From positions 205,217 to 269,216 of the forward strand of contig ML769447.1 of the NCBI GenBank assembly GCA_009733575.1: 64,000 nucleotides of DNA, given 5' to 3'. Source of the stretch: Gymnopus androsaceus JB14 (lineage: Eukaryota > Basidiomycota > Agaricomycetes > Agaricales > Omphalotaceae). The translations under genes and the position numbers were made by a program. The notes below the pieces were generated by a model. The model was not told the origin of the DNA, did not search any database, and saw only the letters and a list, made by a program, of their open reading frames with translations. Below are positions 44,669 through 55,752 of the stretch, piece after piece (the stretch's first letter is position 1; the number at the start of each line of letters is the position of its first letter).

Positions 44669-44751
44669 TCCTTCTTAGCTCAGTTGGTAGAGCGCGTCAC
44701 TAGTATTTACGATTGATGACGAGGTCAGTCGTTCAAGTCGGCTAGAAGGAA
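44669..44751 (+). tRNA. tRNA-Thr (anticodon AGT) with a 10-nt intron
   Basis: A full cloverleaf can be drawn: acceptor TCCTTCT/AGAAGGA (7 pairs) with discriminator A, D arm GCTC..GAGC, anticodon stem CGTCA/TGACG, and T arm AGTCG-TTCAAGT-CGGCT. The anticodon loop is 17 nt, that is 7 plus a 10-nt intron (TTTACGATTG) in the canonical place one base 3' of the anticodon. Reading CT-AGT-A gives anticodon AGT, threonine. A T-run (attttt, about 44771) could end Pol III transcription. Confidence 0.88.
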
Positions 44752-45313
44752 TTTCAACTTTCACTGTGTAATTTTTGACTACAGATAAGTCTTTGAGAGT
44801 CATGCATTTCATTTTTTGCGTGATACATACATTATCATAGATACTGATATTCGTCGATACAACAATCACGTTTTCTTTCTGCATTCTTAATTCACGAAAC
44901 AATCACCGATCACAAACAAAGTCGGAAGTCTTATTGCTGGTTTCATATAAAGTAGTTATTTTGTTCTGGGCTGTTCGGGATTTTGATGATTGTCGCAATC
45001 TTCGTACATCACTTGCACGAAGTAGAACGCTACGCATACGAGATGCATCCTTCAGCGTCTACAAACTCATGGGCAGCAAGCACTCAAGAAATAGGCAGCG
45101 TTTGTGTAATTTTTGTTCACTAACAGCAAACGTTCAAAACGTTCAAATGCAATAGAAGATATATTACATGGCGCGATCTGGCTCCATCGGCTCCTACAAC
45201 ATAATTTGACTGTAGGACCCTGTAGGACCTCTCCCCAAGTCAAATATCCCCATGCACGCTACTTTTCATCCCCACAATGCGACAGGGCCTCAAGCACCTT
45301 GCCACCCACCCTT
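44752..45313. other. Intergenic region
   Basis: No gene or repeat recognised; short open frames only. Confidence 0.4.
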
Positions 45314-45722
45314 TTAACCTCTCCTCGAGTATATACTCAGTAGTTGTTTGTAGAGAACGAAAGGGAACTTGGTATAAGGGGAAAGGTATGAGAGGTCATT
45401 CTGCAAGATACTGGAAGCGAGTCTGTCAATAATTCCCCAGCCGACTCTCGCCTTGATCCCTAATTTCAGCAACTTGGAAACGCAGCCATACGTGTCCAAT
45501 GCCTGCAGTGAACAGATAAGTGGACAGTTTAAAAGAGAGATACCTCAAGAGTAGCGTGTATGGCTAGAGCCCTCAAAGTATTTGTGCCTTTTCTGTAGCA
45601 TCTACCATAAGAAGCTTGGAAGGCTCTACCTTGTTACAGATGAGAGAGATGGCAGCAGCAAGTCCGCAAGGTCCGACACCTACAATAAGTACTTGAGTTT
45701 CTGCTGGGAGTAAAGCTGGCAT
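45314..45722 (-). pseudogene. FAD-dependent monooxygenase 5' fragment
   Basis: Starts MPALLPAETQVLIVGVGPCG with an FAD-binding Rossmann motif (GxGxxG as GVGPCG), then AAAISLICNK. A second piece, KGTNTLRALAIHATLE, is one base out of frame with the first (1-base loss at acagaaaaggc near 45645). An intron (GTATCTC to CTGCAG) leads to ALDTYGCVSKLLKLGIKA. Homology ends about 130 codons in, so only the first quarter of a phenol-hydroxylase-type flavin monooxygenase remains. Confidence 0.65.
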
Positions 45723-45916
45723 GTTTGGGTGAAAGAGCCAACGCCGCAAATCATACTCGTTTTATAGACCTTGAAGCACTGAACGGCATGGTCAGCAGCC
45801 AATTAAAGAGTTGATAATTTGTAGGGTTCACTCGAACGGTGAATAGACCAACGCGCAAGCTGTCGCAGGTGAATCGGAAGTGAAATAAAAACTGGGAAGA
45901 GGCGGTAAAATTTCAC

Positions 45917-46143
45917 TGCATCTGTACTTACGCGCCCTTCATTTCGGTGAATGAGTAATATGTATTCGAACGAATTGTTCATTTTCTCCGTCTTGAAGTT
46001 GAGCTGAAGAATGTGCATCACTTTCACTCGAATCTGTACTTACGAGCACTTCATTTCGGGAGGATGAGTAATCTGTATTCGTTGAACGAATTGCTTCTTT
46101 TCTCCGTCGTCAAGTTGAGCTAATGAGTGCATCACTTTCACTC
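45917..46143. repeat. ~110-bp direct tandem duplication
   Basis: Two adjoining copies (about 45917-46028 and 46029-46143) share tctgtacttacg, cttcatttcgg, gaatgagtaat, gaacgaattg and tgcatcactttcactc, with about 10% differences. They lie between the monooxygenase fragment and the alcohol dehydrogenase gene. Confidence 0.7.
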
Positions 46144-46410
46144 AAGTCATTTGTACTGCGGCCGTATTTGTATAGAGGAATACTATGTGGATGGAGTGAG
46201 ATCCACGAAGGAAACGCACTCCTTGAAACGTAGAACGCACCCGACACTTCGAAGTGATTGATATTCGATGATTCGAGTTGCATTCTGCGAGTCACACACA
46301 TGCCTATACGTATGAGTCAAAACCGTCCAATATTAAAATTTACATCGAAAGCACGAGCATGTAAGACAATACTGAGATGTTGAAGAGATGTGTCGGACCC
46401 CTTGGAAGTA

Positions 46411-47692
46411 TCAATGCTCTGGAACAAGCGCCACTCGACCTTTCAGCCTCGCATTCCTCAAGTCCTCAAACGCCTCCACAGCCTGCGATAACGGCCGCGT
46501 TTCTACAATAGGTGTAACCTTCCCAGCCTTTACAGCTGCCAATACCTCTGCTAGTTCCTTTTTTGTTCCCCATATGTTTCCTTTAATCGTAACCTCCTTG
46601 GTAGCTGCAAGAATCAGCGGAATCGCAATAGACGGCGAACCAAGACCAATAAGGAGAATTGTCCCTCTGGAGTCGGACATTCTCGAAGGCTGAATTAAAT
46701 GTCGCTTGGAGACCAACAAAATCGCATGCAGTGTCGATGATAAGGTTGTTGGAGGAGAGTAGCGAGGGGAGGTCTTCAGGCTTCACAGCGTAGTCTGCAC
46801 CAACCTCAAGAGCTGCCTGCAAAGTCACATCGCGTGTATCTGATGCGATAACGGTCTTGGCTCCCTTCAAATGCTACAAATGACATCCAGCAAAATGAAC
46901 TTCACATGGGTAATATCATGAGTTACGAACCTTGGCAATCTGTATCGCATTGATACCCACTCCACCAATGCCAATGATCAAAACTGTTTCTCCTTCTTTC
47001 AAATCCCTCAAAGCATGATAACTCGTCAACACTGCGTCTGTAGATACAGCCGCTACAGCTGGAGGGATCTCCTCCTTTGTAGCATTGACCGGCACAATTA
47101 CTCTGGCCGGTACAGCGACAAAGGGAGCGTATGAACCATCAATGCCAAGTCCCACGGGAGAATGTTGGGAGCAAGCATTGTCGCTATCGATAGAACATTT
47201 TGGACAGGTAGGATGAAGACATGGATTCCGGCCATCGATAGCGACGTATTGGTTTAGATGCAAGTCAGGAAACAGTGAAGGCACGGAATTTCCAAGAGCG
47301 ATGATTTCGCCTGAACCTGAAAGCAATATGTCAGCTTAATGCATATTTCAAGATCAACATATACCTTCGTGACCCATCGTGAATCTGATTGAACGAGAGA
47401 ATCCGCAGGTAATTCGAAAATCAAATAGATGGGAACGTACGGTTCGGTCCTTGTAACCCTATCCTCGTAGTACATTATATCCGAATGGCACATCCCCGCA
47501 GCAAGGACCTTGACCAGTACTAGACCAGACAGACCAGATGTTAGACTGTCCTCGATAAATACAGTGATTGGGCCAACCTTCGTCGTCTGCAGGTTTCGGG
47601 ACTGGAACTGTAGCCTTTGTCAAGGTCTTTGCGTCAGGAAACCATCTATAAGCAACCATTTCTTCCGTTAACAGCGTCGAGTTAAGTGCCAT
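46411..47692 (-). CDS. Zinc-dependent alcohol dehydrogenase (MDR family), possibly frameshifted
   Basis: Exons give MALNSTLLTEEMVAYRWFPD, then VLVKVLAAGMCHSDIMYYED, PFTMGHEG, GSGEIIALGNSVPSLFPDLH, the structural-zinc cysteines CLHPTCPKCSIDSDNAC, the Rossmann motif IGIGGVGINAIQ, HLKGAKTVIASDTRDV and a C-terminal domain to a stop at 46411. The catalytic zinc ligands Cys (MCHSD) and the His-Glu of GHEG are present. The family oxidises alcohols or reduces aldehydes with NAD(P). Five exons with 50-60-nt introns splice in phase, except near 46680: AFENVR and RGTILLIGLG are in different frames with no room for an intron. This is therefore either a 1-base sequence error or an inactivating indel. Neighbours are an FAD monooxygenase fragment and two transporters. 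Confidence 0.75.
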
Positions 47693-48140
47693 CGTTAGTT
47701 TCGCAGTGACTAGTGACTGATGGTAGATGGGAAGAGTGCGAGAATAATGGGAAAGTTACGGATTTCGGCGGCCCCTGGCGATTTCGCTCCAATTCGGGAG
47801 GGAAAAAGGAGCCGACTTGGTCCCATGAATAATCTAGTCGCGCCTTTACACTCTGTGAGAGACTGCGTCCATCTTGTATTCTATACGCGTTCTCATCTGT
47901 CAGACGCGATAGGAGGAACTTTGGAGACACGGACTTCTTGAAGATGCTCTGTTTAACGCTGATTCGATACAGAAAATTTGGGCGAAATGTGGGCGACTAG
48001 TCCGACCGCAGTCCGAGTACCAAGATCCAGAAAGAGATGGCTATCTCGGTCCGACAGGACGCTTCATGATCTGTGCGCCGACTCGTGCATCTGCAGGCGC
48101 TTGGAAAAAGATGCATGTCTGTCTATCTATCAACCTCTCT
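47693..48140. other. Intergenic region between the alcohol dehydrogenase and MFS genes
   Basis: Should hold the alcohol dehydrogenase promoter and the MFS terminator. Nothing specific is recognisable. Confidence 0.4.
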
Positions 48141-50048
48141 CTAACGAGGTAGTCGGGATATATAGTATATGCCTACAAGTGTGATACCCATGAGTACGAT
48201 CTCAACCAGATGTCCTCCTGCAATACGAGACTCCAACGAGATCGAAAACAACGAAGATGAGAAAACGGGCGCTATGCCTCTCGTACCAGATGAAGCCACC
48301 TGCGCCAACCCATTCACCGAGCCTAGAGCGTTTGGCGGGGCATTCTTTACAACTAGCAAGAATATTGCGTCTGAAAAAACTCATTTGCATAAGAAAGTTT
48401 TAAGAAAAAGAGATACTTACTGAAAGCTGCGATAATCACCGTCGAAACAAACAGCTGAAAGATGAGGACTGTCCAGACCAGAGGGGTAACCATTCCAGCT
48501 CGCGCCGCAACGTCGCGTAAAATCCAAAGCAGTGCGAAATGCACTAGGAAAAAAGAATACGAGACAATGAGCGTCTTTCTTGGTCCCAACTTTTTCAGTA
48601 TCGGAGTCAACACTGCCCAGTTCCAGATGCCGTTCGCGAACATGAATATGCCCAGAGTCAGGCCAACTTGGTACGGAGAGAGACCCAGCCCGCCAGTGGG
48701 GATTGAAGTAGAATATATCAGTGGTATGAGAACTTCGTATGTCATGTCGGTGAAAGCAAGAAAGGCCATGCTGATGAGAGTAATCCTTAGTTTCGAATCC
48801 CCAAGCAGGGATCGAGCAGAAGGGGTAGCCTCAGGTGGGGACGAAAGCGGAATGTCAGATTCCGTTGAACCTTGAAGCAAGCCATAAGGATGGGGAGCTT
48901 CCGAGTCGTCCAGAAGCAGTGGCGTAGACTCTGAGGCATTCTTCTGCTTCACTTTGCTCGCTAGGGTCTTGTAATGGTGAGCTGGGGAAACAGAAAATAG
49001 CGATGACCTACCTCTTTTAGGCCCCAGAACGATAACACAAACGCTATGAAGGCGATAAGGCCCGCAGCTGAACACGAGAGGAACCAAGGGTACTCTTTGA
49101 AGAACGCGACTTTGCCGAACACATCTGGCCACCTTGTAGCAGGGTCCGCAAGAATGCCTCCAAGGGTAGGACTAAAGATTGTCATTATAAGACAGACAGT
49201 CCTCTAGATGAATTCGTCACTCACCCCATAGTAGCTCCAATCGTCCATGCCAATGGCCCCAACGTGAAAGCATCGGCTCTGTTTGTTTCATCCGTAAACT
49301 GAAAAGCAGGATTGTTTAGGTCATTTTTCAAATGCCACAAATAATTAAGCCTACTTCAGCCATTACAGTTTTCGAAACACCTACAAACAGTTTACTTAAC
49401 TGTCCATAAAAGAAGCGACCGAGATACACACCGATGTTGCCATTGAATACACCATTGCAGCCCTGGAGATTACCATGCCCCAGAAAGATTGTGAAAGTCC
49501 AAAGCTCAGCATTGCTAACGATAGCCCGAGAGGACCGATTAAAAGAATAGGCCTGCGACCGTAAAAGTCGGAGGCGCGCCCCCAATAATAGACTGAAAGG
49601 GATTCGGAGATGAAAAAAACCGATTCCTAGAACAAAACCGTTAATATTGGCTCGGGCGCGGGCATCTTGGATAACAAAGCAGCGTTTTAATGGGAAAACA
49701 TACTATGACCCCTGCATAATACCCGGTCTTCCTTTCATCTCCATAGGTGATCCCAGTGTTTCGGACGGCTCTAGTAATGAAGGGGTAAATGACCTACGCG
49801 TGCATCGTCAGTATGTTAATCGAGTCTGCCTAGGGAGATTGCAAATGACCGTTCCCGTTATCGGTTCCGCTAGCTGGATTAGCAGCGTCAGGAAAAGCTG
49901 GAACTTTGGTAGAGGCGTGGTCTGCATCTATGGTTTGAGCGAAATCCACAATCTTGGTAGTCTTTCGGACTCCTTGACGTCTAGAGTAGAGATTTATATT
50001 GACATACGGCGAAATCATCTCAAAACCAGCCATCATGAGCAAGATCAT
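48141..50048 (-). CDS. MFS transporter, ZIFL-like group
   Basis: A multi-exon gene ending in TAG at 48141. Blocks in order: PLPKFQLFLTLLIQLAEPIT (helix 1, near 49900), FITRAVRNTGITYGDERKTG, ESVFFISESLSVYYWGRASD with the MFS signature DFYGRRPILLIGPLG, then ADPATRWPDVFGKVAFFKEY, FLSCSAAGLIAFIAFVLSFW, a central loop with ASESTPLLLDDSE, LRITLISMAFLAFTDMTYEV, YQVGLTLGIFMFANGIWNW, NALGSVNGLAQVASSGTRG and GITLVGIYYISRLPR. This fits the ZIFL1-like transporter group; the substrate is unknown. The 5' end is uncertain: the helix-1 frame is entered through an acceptor (ATGCAG near 49926) from a very short first exon, so the start at 50048 is a guess. Confidence 0.7.
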
Positions 50049-52268
50049 GAGTCAGTGCTTTGGTCACGTTAGAACTTTATATACCGGCGCGTTCTCCCAG
50101 ATACAGGAAGATGGGTTAATGGTTAATCTTGCTGATTTCACTCGAGTACTTGAATTTCGTCGTGTGGATCTTCAAAACAAACCTTTCCTCTGCTTCTATT
50201 GTGAGGAACCTCCACTCTACCAGAGGCATTTTTGCCAGGGCTACGGTCAAGATTGGTGAACCTAAGGATTGTGCGTTGTATCTACTAGATCGTAGAAGGA
50301 ACGACTCTCCGTGTACCAATATATATCTGCCATTGTCATTTTCACTACTTGTATAAGTCCCAAAGGAGGCGAACTCTACAGCTTGGCATTGCTTAAAACT
50401 TTGGGGTGCCATTCTCCAAAGGTCATCCGAGTTTTGTTGAGGAATCCAACCCTATCCTACTATCTTCGTACAACTTCGGAAAGAAGTTCTTAAGGTTACT
50501 GTCTCCTCGAATTCTAAGTTCGGAAACGTTTTGTGTTGGATTTGTCTTGCTGGCGTCGTTTTCAACGATGAGTTCGATGATTTTTCCAAAAATTTCACCT
50601 CAGTATTAGTCTCCCGTAGGCAGAGTAATACGACGATCATAAATGATGTGTATAACCTCGGTATGAATGGCCCGCCTGACTCCGATTTCTGCATTGAAGA
50701 CGTGCTCGGAAGAGCCAAGTCACAATGGTGCATGGTCGATAATCGGACTCCAGCTTTTTCCTTCTTTTTCTTTGGACTAAATGGCCCACTGGCCCGCTTG
50801 GCTCCGATTTCTGCATTGCAGACATGCTCGGAAGAGCCAAATCAAACGTTCGCCGTTGATTATGTTCTTTGAAGAATCGATAGCAGAATTCTGGAACCAG
50901 TCGCCGAGTTTACACTTTCATATGGCTTTCATTAAATTCATATGGTGTGCGGCGGCGAGTCACAAGTGCATACTATAGGGCACTTGAACTACAATACACT
51001 TGAGCACATTTGTTTGAACACATTTGAGCTTGGCGCGTTGTTGTGGGCATCGAGACTTTTGATACTGATTACAATCCCAGGTATATAGTATGTATGTAGA
51101 GCTTATGTATGTTTCAAGTAGTTTGGCACCTGTGGTGGGGCAACGATCTACAGCAGCGTCTCCATATTGAGGCGGCTGTGAGCTCGTCGTTGTCTTGCCC
51201 CAGGTGTCCCGGAGACGAAAGTGCTAATGCCGCACTGGGATAATCTTCGGACCGATCCGGCGTTCAGCACTTGGACCATGCCGTGTAATAAAACCTTCCT
51301 TCCTTCCTCCGCTCATCCGCTCATCTGTTTGCTCTGTGCCTTGTAGTGACGGCTGGTATTTTACGAATAAATGTAATGCTGGCTTATATCCTTGCCATAC
51401 GACACCAGTTTAACTCCTGAGGCGTCGGCACATGTACCGACGGCGAAGGTGTGTATTAATACCGCCATTGCCACCAACCCGGGACAGTGCACGACTTGGA
51501 ATATAGGTTGAAGCTCTTACTATCCTTTCTTTATACAGTGCGACTTCCCGTCTCACAATACAGCCTTCACAATGTCAACCGGAATGGTCCGATGCAATGC
51601 AGCACATGCAGGGAGGCGGGATACCGATCAAAGCCGACTGGTGGAAAAAGATACTTGGAGCATTTTCGCTTGGCCTGGGTTTCCTTTTCCGCTCACGAAA
51701 ACTAAAAGTTAAAAACGGAGTTTCAAGGTTAAGCAAAACCTCAAAGGCTGAAGTTAAAACTCTACCTGAATCTTCGCATCTCAGCTCACAATCCAATCGT
51801 TCAACAAACAAATGTTCGCGTCAAATACAACCTTTTCTCATACTCAACTCCCCATGGCCAACTCCCCAATATTCAATACCGTGTCTACTTTCGAAGCGGA
51901 GATCATCTGAGATCATCCGTGAAAAGTCGCTGTATTCTGATTTTGTATTGAACTCAGCTTTTGTTAGCTACTTTCTTTGCCCTGAGTCTTTTTGACCCCT
52001 TATAGGCTCACATGAAGCCCTGACGCCAAGTTTAGCCAAAAGAGACTCAGACACTGGTAAAGCTGACCTCCGAATTCCGGAATTCTGCAGATCGCATGTA
52101 CGACTGCATTGGTCGCGAAGGTGATTTGAAATCTCGATTGTCTGCAGCAGCGCGTACGCAACAAGTTATCAGAAAAATAACAGGAAATAATCCATCATTC
52201 AAGTTCACAGATGCCGCAAATACCTCCTTTAAACAGATACGACAGCCTCAAAATTTCTTACAGTTACC
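50049..52268. other. 2.2-kb region without a recognisable gene
   Basis: Only short, unsupported frames. It contains a ~60-base direct repeat (50664-50718 and 50779-50840, sharing ctccgatttctgcattg and gctcggaagagccaa). At 51265-51312 is a block (gaccatgccgtgtaataaaa, then ccttccttcct) whose reverse complement resembles 17864-17910. Confidence 0.45.
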
Positions 52269-53965
52269 ATGCCTAAAGCCCTTCGCGCTGCTCGCCTGCT
52301 TATCTCGAGTGATTCCGAAATCATTCAAGATGGTGTTGTGGTCGCTCAAGACGAAGTTATCATTGCATCTGGGCCCTGGTCCACTATCCAGCCTACCTTG
52401 ACCTCAGAGACAGAGATTTTGGACCTCGGAGACGTAACAATCATGCCTGGTCTTTTCGACTGCCATGTCCATCTCGCCATGGATCCGTCCTCGTTCGCCA
52501 CCACGACAGCCATACCGCCCGAAGATAAAGAGGTATCTGCACTCATGGAACAGAATTGTTTCAGAGTACTCGATGCTGGCGTCACTACCGGTAATTGTTT
52601 TTTCAAACAGCATTTTCTTTGGCACGCTCGCTAATAGAACATAGTTCGAGATCTTGGGTGCGCGGGCACGCTCTCAACGGAATTGAGAGACCGCATTAAA
52701 GCGGGAATGGTTCAAGGACCGCGGTACTTACCCTATTGTATCTTTTTTTTTCAGCTCCTAGCTCACTATGATTAGTATTCTATCGGCGAACGCACCCATC
52801 ACTGTACCAGGAGGCCACGCCCATACTTGGGGTGGCATAGCCTCGGGGATTGAGGGCTGCCGCGAGGAAGCTAAGAAAAGAGTGAAGGAGGTAGGTAGTG
52901 CTTATTTTTCAAGTCCCCGGATGGCCATTGATGAGGGTTCGGAGCTAGGGAGTTGACGTGGTCAAGGTCATGACCACGGGTCAGTATTTTGAGCCACATC
53001 CTCGTATGTCCGCCTAGCTAGCATCTCACATATGTGCGTATTTTAGGAGGTTTCCTCACGCCCGGTAGCTCCCCCGAAAAAGCGCGCTATTCTGTTGAAG
53101 AGTTGCGTGCTATTGTGGATGTGGCTCATACCCATGGGATCCCCGTCACTACTCACGCCACTGGTGCGGAAGGTATTGAACGAGCTGTGGAGGCGGGGGT
53201 TGATTGTTTGGAGCATTGTGCTTGGAGTATAAGTAATCATCTTTTTTAAGCCCCTTGACACTCCCGTTCCTCACCAATTTTTTAGAGGGCGGAACAAAAT
53301 TCAACGACAGCATTGCCCAGAAGATTGTCGCCCAAGATATCGCTGTATGTCCGACTATGAATACCGCCTGCATGGAGAAAGATTATTTCTGTCCTTGGGA
53401 CGCTAGGGAGCACGTTTTGCAAAACCTGTCCCGATTGCGGGAATATGGGGTTCGAATGGTAGTTGGCACAGACAATGGTATTGGTAAGTGTTTTTTCTTC
53501 TGCGTCGTTTGAAGCACGTTTTTTCATTTAGGCTGCGGTTTTCTTATCAGGGTTGTGCCCATTTGAAAGATACGCTGATGGTCTCTTTGTTCTCCTCGAA
53601 GCCGGGTACACTTTGAGGGAAATTATTGCTTCTGCTACTGACAGGGCCAGCCAAGTCTGCGGCCTGTCTTCTGTGACAGGAAAACTTCTCCCCGGTATGT
53701 GCGCAGACATTGTCGCTTTTGCGGGGAATCCGTTAGAAAGTGTTGAAGCCTTTTTAAACCCCCGTTTTGTAATGGTGATGGGCCATGGCCAAAGCTTTTT
53801 TTCATTTCCGTCATTTGCTGATCATGACCATCTACATTCTAGGCTCGTGGACGAGAACACGAACTTACTCCTATTCCTCCACCTGCGGACAACTCGGAAA
53901 TGGCTGGGTTTATTTCGAGTCTGTTGAGGAAGGGAGCAGGGCTTCCTGCGAGCGTTGATCATTGA
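52269..53965 (+). CDS. Metal-dependent amidohydrolase
   Basis: Exons splice to a full amidohydrolase: [39 protein letters not shown] (first metal-binding HxH), [49 protein letters not shown] (Lys in the position of the bridging carboxylated lysine), [28 protein letters not shown] (metal His), VVGTDNGIG (catalytic Asp), and [20 protein letters not shown]. Introns are about 50-60 nt, for example 52720-52772. The last intron is uncertain (donor GTAATG at about 53770, acceptor CTAG). The last exon ends [14 protein letters not shown] with TGA at 53963. It resembles the imidazolonepropionase/prolidase-like branch; the substrate is unknown. It looks intact and complete. Confidence 0.8.
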
Positions 53966-54719
53966 GGCAATTGCCGTTGATAAATTCAACTCAGGACCAG
54001 CTCGGTGGCTATTCGCGGTTTAAAATTTATATAGAGGGAATCAAAAACGATGTTGCCCCCACAATTACAATACACTTCTATCCATCCTCTCTACATCCAC
54101 GGGATTGATCTCGAAAACGGTCTTACCGGGCCCTTGCGCATTCAAATGTACTAGATCTTTCAAGTCGTAAGTAAAATAGTCAATGTAAATACACGATCTC
54201 CCAAATCTCTACCGAATTCCACGGCGGTTTTTAACCATCAGCAGTAGAAGGAAAGACCGAATAGAATGTCATTGATCAGTTCCCTGTGTAGTTCCCTGTG
54301 TAGTACGCTGCCTCTTCGAGCACTTCCACGCCTCTTTGAAGTAATGAATTCCTCAGACCCATCCTCGGAGTCTTTATCCTCACTCTCAACATCTTCATTA
54401 TCACAGTACGGTCCACAACAGTTTCGTGGGGTCCAATCCAAATTTCTCCCTCACCGAACCAAAGTTCTCGTGGTTCGCGCATTGAACAAAAGGCTGAATA
54501 AAAGGCTGGCGATCGTCTCTGCGAATGTCGTCAAAGTCACCATCGTGCAAACTGTTTTTGCGCTGTGAGTGATGGCGTCCAAGACGTAGGCTATAGTGCA
54601 AGTAGAACAAAGCTCCGTTGATCCATATGCTGGCTTGGACAAACGCAACGATCTTGTCTAGACACTGACTAGAAGACAGCGTTTAGTTAAGTAGACGCTA
54701 TTTTTCCGGCGAGAAGCTT
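53966..54719. other. Intergenic region
   Basis: No supportable gene. A short duplication (cagttccctgtgtagtt) lies at about 54279-54304. Confidence 0.4.
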
Positions 54720-55340
54720 CTATGAAGGTGCTTATGGTGCCGAATCTAAGGTAGAAAATCTTATGCATTGGAAAAAGTTGAGGAGCAATGTGATCCAAGA
54801 AAGGAGCACCGCGTCCTCACGGTTCTTACGCTTGAACCGCGCAAATTCATGAGAGACCACATCTTCAATCATACCACCATCAGCATCTGCTGCGACTAAG
54901 GGAATTTTTTAAGAGATATATGGCAGATAAGCCTACATTTCAATTGAAACTGCATGCTGAGAGCCAACCTTCTTCGCAGAGGTCGTACGTACAACTATTT
55001 TCGGGTCATCGATGTCAACCAGTCCTTGTTTGAGCAGGTATTCCGCCGTTAGGGATTCGGTGGAACGCATGCGAGCTTCTGCATAATCATCTGAGCATCG
55101 CGTTCGTTACTTCCTGGCATCCTTCCAGTGGAGATCTAGTTACTGTCAAGGTCACACACCTTGGCAGCCGCATGAAAGATAGGCGAGAAACACGGACGTG
55201 GTAATTTCTGCGATATTCTTTTCTTGCGTTAAAGATTGACGAAAGTGAATAGGATATCTGATGGCATATTCCTCTGGAGACATGAGCATGGCTGTCGAAA
55301 GGAAACATTTCTGTAATGGATTCGGCATCGGCATCCTGAG
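54720..55340 (-). pseudogene. Unrecognised coding remnant
   Basis: Three coding-like pieces on the minus strand: MLMSPEEYAIRYPIHFRQSL (about 55290-55230), then, after a plausible intron (GTGTGTG to ATGCAG), EARMRSTESLTAEYLLKQGL with VDIDDPKIVVRTTSAKKVG, and VAADADGGMIEDVVSHEFAR with FKRKNREDAVLLSW (about 54895-54800). The last two pieces do not splice in phase (donor GTAGGC, acceptor CTTAG), suggesting decay or a missed exon. No family is recognised. Confidence 0.35.
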
Positions 55341-55752
55341 AGATGAGATGCGATACGTGACTTCAACTCAGGAGACTCCAAGTGTAAAACAAGCTACTCA
55401 CGTGATCGATGCTAATCCGATTGCGCGACGCGAACTTCAAGCAACGTTTTCAAACGGAAGATGAGGAATATACACAATTTACTTTGAGCACTTCGAGCCC
55501 TACCTGCGACGTCGACAAGGAGCTACAAGAAGCTAAGTTACTAAACGACTACAAATTACAGTATCCGGACAATGAATCGGAGAATCAATGGAGGTATACA
55601 GTATGCGCTGGGAGACTAGCAAGATGTGCATACTTACAATATATGCAGAACAAAAAAAAGACCTAGAAAGATTATATGCAAGATGTCACAGAAGATGTTA
55701 AGTACAGGACATGGAGATCGTAATGCATTATGTATAGCAGAAACAGTGTGCA

